This document shows, in pieces, positions 52,579-61,612 of a stretch of DNA of 64,000 nt (positions within the stretch are counted from its first letter, which is position 1; each line of letters starts with the position of its first letter). Both the position numbers and the translations under genes were made by a program. The notes below the pieces were generated by a model. It ran no database searches. It was not told the DNA's origin and worked only from the letters and a program-made list of their open reading frames with translations. The DNA lies in assembly GCA_016280955.1 (NCBI GenBank), contig JAEEHV010000042.1, forward strand, positions 57,551 through 121,550, in the 5' to 3' direction. Source of the DNA: Candidatus Gastranaerophilales bacterium. Its GTDB lineage: Bacteria; Cyanobacteriota; Vampirovibrionia; Gastranaerophilales; Gastranaerophilaceae.

Positions 52579-53208
52579 TTAGTTTAAAACTTTTTTGCAA
52601 TATTTTTCTATCGGACAATTTAAACAATCCGGTTTTATTGGTTTACATACATTTTGACCATGTGTAACCAACAGAGTATTAATATCAATCCAGTATTTTT
52701 CAGGTAACTTTTCTCTGAGCGCAAATTCTGTTTCTTCAGGTGATTTTGTTTTTATATATCCAAGACGGTTAAAAATTCTGTGTACATGAACATCTACACA
52801 AATCGCAGGTTTATTATAGCCTATTGCAAGTACCAAATTAGCAGTTTTTCTGCCTACACCTTTAAACTTACATAAATCCTCAATTTCGTCAGGAACTTTT
52901 CCGTCCAGTTCTTCAACAATTATTCTGGATAATTCTATAATCTGTCCTGCTTTATTTTCATAAAAACCTACAGGATATATTGCTTTAGCAAGTTTTTCCG
53001 GTTCTACCTTCATCATCTCCTGAGGAGTTTTGGCAAGTTCAAGCATTCTGAGTGTAGCAGGATAAGTTGTTTTGTCATTTGTTCTGAGGCTCAGTATGCA
53101 GCCGATAAGAACAAGATACGGATTCTTAAATGAATCCATAAGTTTGACAAATTCACTTCTGGGCTGTTTTGCATCTTTTAATGATTTAACTATTTTATCT
53201 ATATCCAT
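52579..53208 (-). CDS. nth: Endonuclease III
   Basis: 209 residues. Helix-hairpin-helix with catalytic K121 in KGVGRKTANL, catalytic D139 in VDVHVHR, and the four Fe-S cysteines C188-C195-C198-C204 in the standard spacing C-x6-C-x2-C-x5-C. It is a DNA glycosylase and AP lyase for oxidised pyrimidines. Last gene of a minus-strand run starting with the nucleoside phosphorylase; it begins 2 nt after the hydrolase stop. Shine-Dalgarno AAGGA. Confidence 0.97.
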   Translation of the reverse strand: MDIDKIVKSLKDAKQPRSEFVKLMDSFKNPYLVLIGCILSLRTNDKTTYPATLRMLELAKTPQEMMKVEPEKLAKAIYPVGFYENKAGQIIELSRIIVEELDGKVPDEIEDLCKFKGVGRKTANLVLAIGYNKPAICVDVHVHRIFNRLGYIKTKSPEETEFALREKLPEKYWIDINTLLVTHGQNVCKPIKPDCLNCPIEKYCKKVLN

Positions 53209-53210
53209 TT

Positions 53211-53930
53211 TTAATCCTTAAGCCAATCTAAGCAGTACTTACCAAACAATTCAGGAAAATGCAGAAACAAATCCTCGGCATGACAACCACCCTGAAACAG
53301 TTTGTAATCCTTTTTGCAGACAGCTTCATTGTATAACTTTTCTGTATGCCACGGATAGACCGTAGGATCTTTTTCTCCGGCAATAAAAAGTGTCGGTGCC
53401 GTAACCTGCTTAATTATCTCACCGGGTTTTATTTTCTTATGCAGAATTACACTTGGTCTGACTGACAGAAATCTTCCGAGTTCAAATTTCCTGAAGGTTT
53501 CCATCCATGCTTCCTTTTTCCACATGTAATTTTCTATTTTATTAAAATCATAAGGTGCTGATACGGCGATTATTTTTGAAATATTTTTATTATTTGCACC
53601 GCAAATAACGGCAACTCCTGCTCCGAGTGAAAACCCTGCTACATATATATTTTTGTAGTTATTGTTTTTTGCAAATTCAATTACCGCATTCATGTCTGAA
53701 ATTTCTTTTGACATAAAAGTGTAAAAGCCGGAACTTTTTCCGTGTCCTCTGAAATCAAAACAAATTACATCATAATTTTCGGCAAACAACTCTGAGATTC
53801 CTTTGAACGCAAAAGAATCTTTTGTCATACACCATCCGGGGGCAATTATTACAACGTTTTCGTTGTTTTTGGAGTAGTGGTTTAACCCTATTTTAATATT
53901 ATCTTCGGTCTTAATAAAAATTTCTTTCAA
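53211..53930 (-). CDS. Alpha/beta hydrolase
   Basis: 239 residues from a TTG start 6 nt after the previous stop. Triad readable: nucleophile S101 in AGFSLGAG, D188 in GEKDPTVYPW, H217 in QGGCHAED. The oxyanion-loop IIAPGWCMTKDSF and the strand VICFDFRGHGKSSG fit the family. It is a cytoplasmic serine hydrolase of unknown substrate, resembling the acyl-ester or dienelactone hydrolase group. Co-transcribed between the phosphorylase and nth. Confidence 0.88.
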   Translation of the reverse strand: MKEIFIKTEDNIKIGLNHYSKNNENVVIIAPGWCMTKDSFAFKGISELFAENYDVICFDFRGHGKSSGFYTFMSKEISDMNAVIEFAKNNNYKNIYVAGFSLGAGVAVICGANNKNISKIIAVSAPYDFNKIENYMWKKEAWMETFRKFELGRFLSVRPSVILHKKIKPGEIIKQVTAPTLFIAGEKDPTVYPWHTEKLYNEAVCKKDYKLFQGGCHAEDLFLHFPELFGKYCLDWLKD

Positions 53931-53936
53931 AATTTA

Positions 53937-54701
53937 TTACTTTCTGCTTATCATATATTTCAGTGCTTCTATTGCCGTTTTTATTGCAGTTTCCGTATCA
54001 TGTACAACAGGATTCTCCAGTCCCAGACGTTCTCTTTCCTGATTAGCAACAACAAGAAATACGGAGCCGACTTTTACTTTGAGGAAACTGCCCGCAACAA
54101 AAAGTGCTGCCGATTCCATTTCCGAAGCCAGTGTTCCAAGTTTCATCCATGCATGCCACTTATTCTCAAGTTCATAATTAACAGGCATAATTTCAGGATT
54201 GTGCTGTCCGTAGAAAGCATCTTTACATTGAACAATACCAATATGATGCGGCAGATTTAAACTTTCTGCAGAAACTTTTAATGCGGTAACAATGTCGTAA
54301 TCAGCAACAGCAGGAAATTCTATGGGAGCATATTCTTTTGACGTACCTTCCATTCTTATTGCTCCTGTTGCAATAACCAGGTCGCCGCTTTTAACATTCG
54401 TATCCATACCACCACAGGTTCCTACTCTTATAAAGTATTTGGCACCGACTTTTACAAGTTCTTCCAGAGCTATCGATGCAGAAGGACCGCCGATTCCCGT
54501 AGAAGTCACACTGACTTTTACCCCGTTCAGATAACCTGTATAAGTAACAAATTCTCTTTTGTCTGCAATGAGTTTCGGTTCATCAAAAAATGCCGCAATT
54601 TTTTCACAGCGTTTCGGATCTCCCGGAAGGATAACATATTCACCGGCATCACCTTCTTTTAGTCCGATATGATATTGAGTTCCGTCAGATGTATATTTCA
54701 T
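53937..54701 (-). CDS. Nucleoside phosphorylase (uridine phosphorylase-like)
   Basis: 254 residues. Conserved blocks: [14 protein letters not shown] (phosphate loop), [31 protein letters not shown], and [13 protein letters not shown]. This is the NP-I family that cleaves nucleosides with phosphate; closest in appearance to uridine phosphorylase, though purine enzymes are similar. Shine-Dalgarno TAGGAGC. It is 66 nt downstream of the radical SAM gene in the same direction, with the hydrolase and nth following closely. Confidence 0.9.
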   Translation of the reverse strand: MKYTSDGTQYHIGLKEGDAGEYVILPGDPKRCEKIAAFFDEPKLIADKREFVTYTGYLNGVKVSVTSTGIGGPSASIALEELVKVGAKYFIRVGTCGGMDTNVKSGDLVIATGAIRMEGTSKEYAPIEFPAVADYDIVTALKVSAESLNLPHHIGIVQCKDAFYGQHNPEIMPVNYELENKWHAWMKLGTLASEMESAALFVAGSFLKVKVGSVFLVVANQERERLGLENPVVHDTETAIKTAIEALKYMISRK

Positions 54702-54767
54702 AAAAAAGCTCCTATAGAAAAACTAATTTTATCAATAATGTTATTAATTGTCAATTTTATTAAGCTT

Positions 54768-55757
54768 TTAAAATCTGCCATCCTGCTCTCTACCACAGAA
54801 TTTACATTTTCCGTTTTGAATATTATTCTCAATCAGGTTATACCCATCACGTTTAATAAGAGCTTCGCCACAGTTTTTACAATACGTTGTCGAGCTTTCA
54901 ACATCAGGAATATTGCCTGTATAAATGTATTTAAGTCCGTAGTTTTTGGCAATATTTCGTGCATTATAAAGGGTTTCCGCATTTGTGGGTTTGCGGTCAG
55001 AAAACTTGTATCGAGGGAAAAATGCACTGAAATGCAGCGGAACACAATCACCAAGATTTTCTTTTATCCATTCACATTCAGCTTCAACAAACTGATTATT
55101 TTCACCATCTATTAATAACGTTGTGAGTTCTACAAAACAGTCAGTTTCTTTTACTGCATACTGAATCGTATCAAGTACCGGCTGCAAGTGAGCAAGACAA
55201 TTTTTTGCATAAAATTTTTCACTGAAACCTTTCAAATCAATATTTGCACAATCCATCAGGCTAAAAAATTCTTTTGCAGGTTCGGGATTAATATATCCTG
55301 ATGTTACGGCAACGGTTTTTAATCCGTTTTCTCTGCATAATTTTGCGGTATCAGTTGCATATTCAAAAAAGGCAATCGGATCATTGTATGTAAATGCAAC
55401 ACCCGAACACCCGTATTGCAGTGCGATTTCAACAATTTGCTCTGGTGAGTTTTTTTGACAATTTTCTATAGGATAATTAACTTTTGTAGTCTGCCAATTT
55501 TGACAGAACATACACCCCATAATACACCCTAAAGTGCCGAATGATAGTACTTTTGAACCCGGATAAAAATGATACATGGGCTTTTTTTCTATCGGATCAA
55601 TTGCAAGTCCTGTATTGTATCCGTAAGAAACCGGTACAACTTCTCCGTTGATATTTTTTCTCACATAACAAAAACCGCTTTGATTTGGTGCAAGTTTACA
55701 TTTTCTCGGACAGATTTCGCACTGAACATTTTTATCATATATCTTTTGATATTTCAT
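54768..55757 (-). CDS. AmmeMemoRadiSam-type radical SAM enzyme
   Basis: 329 residues. The radical SAM cluster is C78-C82-C85 (GTLGCIMGCMFCQNW). An N-terminal cysteine group (C13, C16, C20, C30: CEICPRKCKLAPNQSGFC) and a C-terminal zinc-ribbon-like CKNC...CKFC region add two more metal sites. This is the PflA-like enzyme found beside Memo and AMMECR1 genes in the AmmeMemoRadiSam system, whose product is not established. It is divergent from the Memo-AMMECR1 fusion and starts without Shine-Dalgarno behind a shared -10 box. Confidence 0.93.
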   Translation of the reverse strand: MKYQKIYDKNVQCEICPRKCKLAPNQSGFCYVRKNINGEVVPVSYGYNTGLAIDPIEKKPMYHFYPGSKVLSFGTLGCIMGCMFCQNWQTTKVNYPIENCQKNSPEQIVEIALQYGCSGVAFTYNDPIAFFEYATDTAKLCRENGLKTVAVTSGYINPEPAKEFFSLMDCANIDLKGFSEKFYAKNCLAHLQPVLDTIQYAVKETDCFVELTTLLIDGENNQFVEAECEWIKENLGDCVPLHFSAFFPRYKFSDRKPTNAETLYNARNIAKNYGLKYIYTGNIPDVESSTTYCKNCGEALIKRDGYNLIENNIQNGKCKFCGREQDGRF

Positions 55758-55764
55758 AAAATGT

Positions 55765-55772
55765 ATTATAAT
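55765..55772. promoter_or_regulatory. Symmetric -10 box shared by two divergent leaderless genes
   Basis: ATTATAAT is its own reverse complement. It gives TATAAT on the plus strand (55767-55772, ending 6 nt before ATG 55779) and on the minus strand (55770-55765, ending 7 nt before the ATG at 55757). Neither start has a Shine-Dalgarno. Confidence 0.55.
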
Positions 55773-55778
55773 ATCTTT

Positions 55779-57119
55779 ATGATAAAAATTAAAGAACCTG
55801 CAGTAGCTGATATGTTTTATTCAGCAATTCCGGATGAATTAAAAAAAGAGATAAATGAGTTTGCAGCAAAAAATGGCAACAATTATAAATATAAAACAAG
55901 AGCCGTAATAGTTCCGCATGCGGGATTAATATACTCAGGTCAGCTTGCATACGAGGGAATATACCAGCTTGATAAATCGGTTAAAAATATTTTTATTTTT
56001 GCTCCGGCACACAGAGTAGCATTTGAAGGGCTGGCACTTTCAGGGTTTGATGAGTGGAAAACCCCACTGGGTAATATTGGTATAAATCAGGAGATTAACC
56101 AAAATCTGATTGAAAAATTCGGATTAAAAATTTTTGATGCCGGATATGAAAACGAGCATTCGATTGAGATACAGGTTCCGATAATTCAAACATTGTTTGA
56201 AGACGTTAAAATTATCCCTGTTTTAGTAGGTAAAGCTGCACCCGAAATAATAACCAATATAATAAAAGAATATTATGATGATAAGGAATGCGGTTTTTTA
56301 ATATCATCAGATTTAAGTCATTTTCTGAGTGATGATAAAGCAAAACAGATTGATGAAGAAACTGCAGGAATGATTGAATCGGGAAATATTAAAAATTTCC
56401 GTTATGAACAGGCTTGCGGCGCAATCGGGATTTACGGTCTTGTAGGATTTGCCAATTCTAAAGGTTATTCAATGATTAGAGTTAACATGTTTAATTCTTC
56501 TGCAATATCAGGTGATAAATCAAGTGTTGTCGGATACGGAAGCTGGTTTTTATATGAGGGAGAAAAAAATAGCTTTATAAAAGAATACTATTCCGGCTAT
56601 TTGTTGGATTTATGCAGAAATATAATATTATCAAGACTTGAAAATAAAAAAATATATACAAATCATGCCCCCGTATTTAATGAATCAGGTGCCTGCTTTG
56701 TTACACTAAAAAAGAACGGAAATCTGAGAGGTTGTATAGGTTCTATTGTTGCTCATCAACCTTTAATTAATGATATAGTAGATAATGCACAAAGTGCAGC
56801 ATTCAGAGATCCGAGATTCAACCCCTTAACAATAGATGAGGTTGATGAACTGACAATTGATATATCCTTGCTGAGTGAGCCAAAACCTATGCAATTCAGC
56901 GATGAACAGGATTTATTAAACCAAATTGTTCCATATAAAGACGGTATTATAATTAAAGACGGTTGGCAGCAGGCAGTATATCTGCCGTCCGTATGGGAAG
57001 ATTTACCTGAAAAAGAAGTATTTCTGAAATCACTAAAAGTTAAAGCAGGAATGAGTCCTGACCATTTTTCAAAAAACTTTGAAGCATTCAGATTTGAAAC
57101 TATATTTATTGAAGATTAA
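55779..57119 (+). CDS. Memo-AMMECR1 fusion (AmmeMemoRadiSam system proteins B and A)
   Basis: 446 residues from ATG 55779; a longer in-frame ORF reaches back through the divergent gene. Residues 1-263 are a Memo-type domain (VIVPHAGLIYSGQLA, APAHRV, EHSIEIQVPI, SSDLSHF). H47, H78, H181 and C213 are candidate metal or active-site residues. Residues about 270-446 are an AMMECR1 domain with the signature GACFVTLKKNGNLRGCIGS (304-322). Both domains travel with a radical SAM enzyme in many prokaryotes. The biochemical role is not established. The stop overlaps the convergent 57116 gene by 4 nt. Confidence 0.93.
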   Translation: MIKIKEPAVADMFYSAIPDELKKEINEFAAKNGNNYKYKTRAVIVPHAGLIYSGQLAYEGIYQLDKSVKNIFIFAPAHRVAFEGLALSGFDEWKTPLGNIGINQEINQNLIEKFGLKIFDAGYENEHSIEIQVPIIQTLFEDVKIIPVLVGKAAPEIITNIIKEYYDDKECGFLISSDLSHFLSDDKAKQIDEETAGMIESGNIKNFRYEQACGAIGIYGLVGFANSKGYSMIRVNMFNSSAISGDKSSVVGYGSWFLYEGEKNSFIKEYYSGYLLDLCRNIILSRLENKKIYTNHAPVFNESGACFVTLKKNGNLRGCIGSIVAHQPLINDIVDNAQSAAFRDPRFNPLTIDEVDELTIDISLLSEPKPMQFSDEQDLLNQIVPYKDGIIIKDGWQQAVYLPSVWEDLPEKEVFLKSLKVKAGMSPDHFSKNFEAFRFETIFIED

Positions 57120-57481
57120 ATATTATCATCAACCGATAATTTTACAACACCGGCCTCAGGATTCATTGCTTCTATTACTATTTCATTTTTGCCGTCAACA
57201 ACACTTGATGCACCTGTCATAATAAGAGTTCCAACCTGTCCCAGTTTAAATGCAATCGGATTTTCCTCGGATACATCAGCACTTGTATATTCTTTGCCGT
57301 TCATTATAAATTTAACATCTTTTGCGTCATAAGTGACACCGTTGATTTTTACATAGTTAAATCCGCTTATAAAGCCAGGACCGAGTACATTCTTCAGATT
57401 CAGACTTGCACCGTCATCCAGCTTCTTTAAAGAACCTTTTTGATAGATTCTTTTAATCAAAAAATCGGGGACTACTACCAT
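57116..57481 (-). CDS. Small beta-rich protein downstream of GH35, unknown
   Basis: 121 residues; the ATG at 57481 is preceded by AAGAGG. The sequence opens VVVPDFLIKRIYQKGSLKKL and continues with alternating strands (FNYVKINGVTYDAKDV, PIAFKLGQVGTLIMTGA, EIVIEAMNPEAGVVKLSV). No known domain recognised, no signal peptide. It begins 15 nt after the GH35 stop on the same strand, so the two are probably co-expressed. Confidence 0.68.
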   Translation of the reverse strand: MVVVPDFLIKRIYQKGSLKKLDDGASLNLKNVLGPGFISGFNYVKINGVTYDAKDVKFIMNGKEYTSADVSEENPIAFKLGQVGTLIMTGASSVVDGKNEIVIEAMNPEAGVVKLSVDDNI

Positions 57482-57496
57482 TTTGGATACCTCTTA

Positions 57497-59932
57497 TTAT
57501 TTAAACAACTGATAAATCTTAAATGTTCCTAATAATATTTTAACATTTTTTAAGTCCGATTTAAAGCCCCAAGCTGATTTTACATTTCTATCCTTTTCCC
57601 AAACTACGATATCAAGCTTGTTGTGCGGTTTTAAAAATTCATTTATCAGATAAAACTTGTCTTGTACGTGTCTTCTTTTTATATATCTGCCTATTTTGAT
57701 ACCATTTAAGTAGATTGTTGCACGTCTGCAGCGAAAGTCCTCAAAAGAAATATACTTTGCAAAAAATACATTATTTTTAATATCAACATCAAATTCTGTC
57801 GTAATTTTAGCAAGATAAGGATTATCACTCTCGTATTTTTTTGTTCTTTCCGGAGCAAGTTTATCGCAGACATAAAATTCTACAGGAAACTGAGGATTTG
57901 TTTCAAAGAATACAAGTCCTCTCGGGTTATTTGTGTCACCGGAAAAGCCCTTATCAAAACCGAGATTCTGTACCAAAATTGTCATTTCATTTACATCTTT
58001 ATTCAGTATATTCGTATTTAAGGGAACAGATATTGTTTCAGGAACCTCCTGTAATTTTTCCAGTTTATAGCTATTTCTGTTAATAATTTCTTTTCCGTTA
58101 ACATACACTGCAAAAAGGTGCCTTGCACTAAGTGTTATTTCATTTATATAATTCGGAATTTGTGCTTTGTACCAGATAAACTCATCATATATATCGCAGG
58201 AAAATGCATCAGTTTTTCCGGAAATTTTATGCCATTTTGAATAATCATAGTCAATATCAATTTCAGGAGAGCAAAATTTTACATCGGATATTTCCAGCGG
58301 TTCAACGGAGTAACCGTTTGAGAATTCATTTATGATACAATTCTTTTTTGCAAATTTATATTTCAAATCATAATATGCAATTTCGGTATTCTTTTCTACT
58401 GCAACAGCTCCGTTAGGTAAAACGTAATCGGCATTAAAAATCATCCTGTCACCAAGGAACCAGCTTCTGTCAGCCAGATGCTTAGTTAAAAATATAATTT
58501 GCGTTGATTTGCCGTCACGCTCAAAAGTATAATTTTGAAAATCTCTCTGGTCCGCCGAAATAACTGTTCCGTCACTCAAATATATGTTTGCATCCTTGTC
58601 TGAGATAAAGAAAATTGCTTCTTCGTTTTCATTTTGCAGCCTTGAAAATATTTCTGCATCGGAAAATTCAATATCACAACCTTTCAGTTTTAAATTGACC
58701 GGACAAATTTTCATATCACAGGATTTTAATTTAATTGTTTTACCGTTTGGAAGGCTTATTCCGCCCTCTGCTTCATTAATTTTTTGCTGTATTCCCATGT
58801 TCCTTATAAATAACCAGTCACAATTATTTATATTATCATGGCGCATTTTTGCATAGATGTTTTCCTGATTAAAATCAAATTCAATCGCATCAGTACATGT
58901 CAAATCAAATGCATCCAAAAAATAATTGATTTCTTTTGCTTTATAGAAGTTGCTCTGCAAAACACCAAATTCATCAATGGGAGCAGTAAATTCGTAGCTT
59001 GTATAAACTTCATCACAAGCCAAATCGCCCCAGTTGGTACCGCCAACAGCAAGAAAGTGGTTAAAGATAGTAACACCTTGTGAAATCGCTGTCTTTGTCA
59101 TGATATTAATATGCTCATCACCCAAAGCTTCTCTTATATGCTTATAGCCCATTCCGTCCCATTTATCAAACCATCCGGATTGCATTTCGGCAATAAACGG
59201 CGGAGAGTTGTCTTTTGCACACCGAAAAATATCTTCAACATTATCTAAAGTATCAAAACAAAAATTGTCTTGTTTCCAGTTCTGGTTTGGATTTATATAA
59301 GGATATAAATCAAGTGCATAAATATCAACACAATCAGCCCACAACCCGGCAAAATATGCATCGTTATGAAAAATAGGACATTTAATGCCTCTTTCTCGAG
59401 CCATATTATACAGCATACGCATGTAATCTTCTTCCATTGAGTTAGTCGCGTATTCATTTTCTATCTGAAATAAGATTACATTATCAAACTCATTAATTAT
59501 AGGTATTATCTTGTCATACCATTCGGCGACATATTCCATATATTTTGGAGAGTATTTATATTCAGTACCAATGCGGTTACGCGGAATGATATCCTCCATT
59601 TTCAAAAGCCAAAACGGAAGCCCGCCTGCATTAACCTCTGCATTAATAAAAGGTCCAGGACGAGCTATAACAAAAAGTCCTGCTTTTTTAGCTTCAAGTA
59701 AAACTTTTCTGACATCTTTTATACCCGAAAAATCATATTTGCCCGGAGCCGAGCTGTGATAGTTCCAGTTAAAATAAAGGTCAACAGTATTATAACCGCC
59801 AGCCTTTAATTTCTGGAAACGGTCACGTGCCATTTCTACTCCCGGAGTACGAAAATAATGAAAAGCTCCGCTCTTAATATAAATTCGCTTTCCGTCAACC
59901 ATCAGGGAATATCTGTCAAAAGTTATTTCCAT
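57497..59932 (-). CDS. Glycoside hydrolase family 35 beta-galactosidase-like enzyme
   Basis: 811 residues. N-terminal (beta/alpha)8 domain: SGAFHYFRTP, AGGYNTVDLYFNWNYHSSAPG, and RPGPFINAEVNAGGLPFWLL. Likely acid/base is E160 in FQIENEYA and nucleophile E249 in FIAEMQSGW. The remaining 400 residues are beta-rich jelly-roll-like domains ending DIVVWEKDRN. GH35 enzymes remove terminal beta-galactose. No signal peptide is seen, so cytoplasmic hydrolysis of imported sugars is likely. The start appears leaderless or weakly initiated. Confidence 0.9.
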   Translation of the reverse strand: MEITFDRYSLMVDGKRIYIKSGAFHYFRTPGVEMARDRFQKLKAGGYNTVDLYFNWNYHSSAPGKYDFSGIKDVRKVLLEAKKAGLFVIARPGPFINAEVNAGGLPFWLLKMEDIIPRNRIGTEYKYSPKYMEYVAEWYDKIIPIINEFDNVILFQIENEYATNSMEEDYMRMLYNMARERGIKCPIFHNDAYFAGLWADCVDIYALDLYPYINPNQNWKQDNFCFDTLDNVEDIFRCAKDNSPPFIAEMQSGWFDKWDGMGYKHIREALGDEHINIMTKTAISQGVTIFNHFLAVGGTNWGDLACDEVYTSYEFTAPIDEFGVLQSNFYKAKEINYFLDAFDLTCTDAIEFDFNQENIYAKMRHDNINNCDWLFIRNMGIQQKINEAEGGISLPNGKTIKLKSCDMKICPVNLKLKGCDIEFSDAEIFSRLQNENEEAIFFISDKDANIYLSDGTVISADQRDFQNYTFERDGKSTQIIFLTKHLADRSWFLGDRMIFNADYVLPNGAVAVEKNTEIAYYDLKYKFAKKNCIINEFSNGYSVEPLEISDVKFCSPEIDIDYDYSKWHKISGKTDAFSCDIYDEFIWYKAQIPNYINEITLSARHLFAVYVNGKEIINRNSYKLEKLQEVPETISVPLNTNILNKDVNEMTILVQNLGFDKGFSGDTNNPRGLVFFETNPQFPVEFYVCDKLAPERTKKYESDNPYLAKITTEFDVDIKNNVFFAKYISFEDFRCRRATIYLNGIKIGRYIKRRHVQDKFYLINEFLKPHNKLDIVVWEKDRNVKSAWGFKSDLKNVKILLGTFKIYQLFK

Positions 59933-59939
59933 ATAATCT

Positions 59940-59945
59940 ATTTTA
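59940..59945 (-). promoter_or_regulatory. -10 box of the GH35 gene
   Basis: TAAAAT on the minus strand (59945-59940), ending 7 nt before the ATG at 59932, with no Shine-Dalgarno. A weaker leaderless candidate. Confidence 0.3.
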
Positions 59946-60066
59946 CATTTTTTTAAAAAACGGTCAAATACTTAATATTTATATATGTTTTACAATTAAT
60001 AAAAATTAAATTCATACTTTAGTTGCAGAAAAATTTTTCAAGATATCCTCTAAATTAATGATTTTT

Positions 60067-60094
60067 TTTACACAAAATATTGTTATTGTATAGA
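60067..60094 (+). promoter_or_regulatory. Promoter of the FKG protein gene at 60133
   Basis: TTTACA (60067-60072), a 16-nt spacer and TATAGA (60089-60094). AGAGAGGAT precedes the ATG at 60133. Confidence 0.45.
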
Positions 60095-60132
60095 GGTTAA
60101 GTAAACTAGCAAGAAAAAAGAGAGGATAGTAT

Positions 60133-60807
60133 ATGGACATTAACAAAGTTGAACTAAGTTTAGGTCAAAAAATAGCTAATCCCTTCAAAACTACACGCAA
60201 ATCAGATACAAACCCCTTTGAGTACAAAAACTTCGAAGGCAACACATTGCAATTTGCTGATGTTTTTGAAGGTTTTAATTCAAAAGAGGTTAATTTTAAA
60301 GGTAACAAATTAAAAATGATTTCTTCATCTGTAATGGGGAGTCTTACAAAATTACACAACAGTATAACTGAGCCGATAGTTAACTTTGTTAACAGAATAA
60401 GAACAGGAATTACTCATGCTTGGGATTATGCAGCACATACAAATATTACTGATGTTGCAGGAATAAGAAATATCAAAGACGGTATTTTGGGTATTAAAGA
60501 TTATGGTAAAAATATAACTGATTATTTATCTGGTATCGGCTCCAAGATATCAGACAAGATGTCATTCCTTAATAAAGATGTTACTGAGATAGGACATGAT
60601 TTATCTGACAAATGGACATCATTAATATCAGGAATAAATACTTCTAAGATTCCTTCCGGGCTTACAGTTGCAGAATACAAAGCTCTTTGGATAAAAGAAA
60701 ATGAATTATTGGCAAGTCAATTACCTGCAAAGGAAATTGCACTTAATCCTTCACAAGTAGCTAAAGAAATTACACTGACTAATACAACGAAAGAGATGGT
60801 GGCATAA
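60133..60807 (+). CDS. FKG-motif protein, unknown
   Basis: 224 residues, cytoplasmic by appearance. The N-terminal part has LQFADVFEGF and EVNFKGNKLKMIS, the FKG motif found in other proteins here. The rest is helical with repeated segments (IRNIKDGILGIKDYGKNITDYLSGIGSKI and similar), possibly coiled coil. No known domain. GAGGAT lies 7 nt before the ATG. It overlaps the next gene's ATG (TAATG). Confidence 0.7.
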   Translation: MDINKVELSLGQKIANPFKTTRKSDTNPFEYKNFEGNTLQFADVFEGFNSKEVNFKGNKLKMISSSVMGSLTKLHNSITEPIVNFVNRIRTGITHAWDYAAHTNITDVAGIRNIKDGILGIKDYGKNITDYLSGIGSKISDKMSFLNKDVTEIGHDLSDKWTSLISGINTSKIPSGLTVAEYKALWIKENELLASQLPAKEIALNPSQVAKEITLTNTTKEMVA

Positions 60808-61163
60808 TGAATAAAAATGTTGCTGAAATTATTGATGCACTTGCTGCACATGAAGATCATACATCTATAGAAGTTTTGGAAGAGCTCGGAACAAATTCAC
60901 CGGATAACGAAGTTCGTGAATATACATCAAGAGCATTGGTAAGAAAAAATGTTCATGATTCTCTTGCAATTGTTATTATAAATCAGGGTAAAGGAATTAA
61001 TGATTTATCGCCATCAGTTGCAATGAGTACAATTAACGAAATTCTTTCGCTTAAAGATAAATCTGAAGTTATTAAAATTTTGGACGATACAATTAATATG
61101 CATTCAGATGAAAATGTTAAGGAAAATGCTCGTTCCGTAAAATCATTATTGGCTTTAAGCTAA
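60807..61163 (+). CDS. HEAT-like repeat protein
   Basis: 118 residues. Two or three HEAT-type helical units are readable: SIEVLEELGTNSPDNEVREYTSRALVRKN, AMSTINEILSLKDKSEV, and ILDDTINMHSDENVKENARSVKSLL. Each is about 35 residues with alternating helices. Start overlaps the previous stop by one nucleotide, so it is translated with the FKG protein and may bind it. Terminator follows. Confidence 0.75.
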   Translation: MNKNVAEIIDALAAHEDHTSIEVLEELGTNSPDNEVREYTSRALVRKNVHDSLAIVIINQGKGINDLSPSVAMSTINEILSLKDKSEVIKILDDTINMHSDENVKENARSVKSLLALS

Positions 61164-61186
61164 ATATGAATTTACAATTTTGTAAA

Positions 61187-61215
61187 GAGGATAACTTATA
61201 AGTTATCCTCATTTT
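61187..61215 (+). terminator. Terminator of the FKG/HEAT unit
   Basis: GAGGATAACTTATAAGTTATCCTC: a 24-nt perfect palindrome (61187-61210), followed by ATTTTG. Good intrinsic terminator. Confidence 0.85.
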
Positions 61216-61272
61216 GTATTGAAACACGATAATATTTTAAAATAAAAAACTGTTTAATTTCACAAATACCCA

Positions 61273-61281
61273 TGCTATAAT
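61273..61281 (+). promoter_or_regulatory. Extended -10 promoter of the PC4-like gene
   Basis: TGC-TATAAT with TATAAT at 61276-61281, 40 nt before the ATG at 61322; AAGGAGAG is the Shine-Dalgarno. Confidence 0.5.
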
Positions 61282-61321
61282 TGTTTCGTTAAAAATTTAT
61301 ATATGTGTAAAGGAGAGAATT

Positions 61322-61558
61322 ATGGCAGATCCTAAAATTTTGGCTACAATAGAAAGAACACCTACAGAACAGTTGCAGATATCAATCTCGGAATACAGAG
61401 GAAAAAGTTATTTTAACCTCAGAATATTTTATACAACAGATGACGGTGCAACCTGGCTTCCGACAAAGAAAGGTGTTACCTTTGCTCCGGATCAATTGGA
61501 TATTTTGTCTGATGCTATAGAAGAAGCTAAAAAAGAATTCATGGTAGAAGAGGGGTAA
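61322..61558 (+). CDS. PC4/YdbC-like ssDNA-binding protein
   Basis: 78 residues. SEYRGKSYFNLRIFYTTDDGATWLPTKKGVTFAPDQLDIL matches the core of the transcriptional coactivator p15/PC4 family: the basic strand RGK-Y, W-P-T-KKG, then a C-terminal helix (AIEEAKKEF). Bacterial members bind single-stranded DNA as dimers; a regulatory or repair role is possible but not shown. A histidine kinase follows 54 nt downstream. Shine-Dalgarno AAGGAGAG. Confidence 0.82.
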   Translation: MADPKILATIERTPTEQLQISISEYRGKSYFNLRIFYTTDDGATWLPTKKGVTFAPDQLDILSDAIEEAKKEFMVEEG

Positions 61559-61570
61559 ATATAATCGGCC

Positions 61571-61582
61571 GGTTGTACAACC
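61571..61582. promoter_or_regulatory. 12-bp palindrome upstream of the histidine kinase
   Basis: GGTTGTACAACC is a perfect palindrome in the 54-nt gap between the PC4-like gene and the kinase. It could be an operator. A 7-codon ORF (ATG at 61593, MKVWCKN, then TGA overlapping the kinase's TTG) lies just after it. Confidence 0.35.
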
Positions 61583-61612
61583 TGCAAGCCGTATGAAAGT
61601 CTGGTGTAAAAA

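Noticed and set aside
55569..55778. 70-residue N-terminal extension of the Memo-AMMECR1 fusion
   Set aside because: It overlaps the divergent radical SAM gene; family proteins begin at the chosen ATG, where the -10 box also points.
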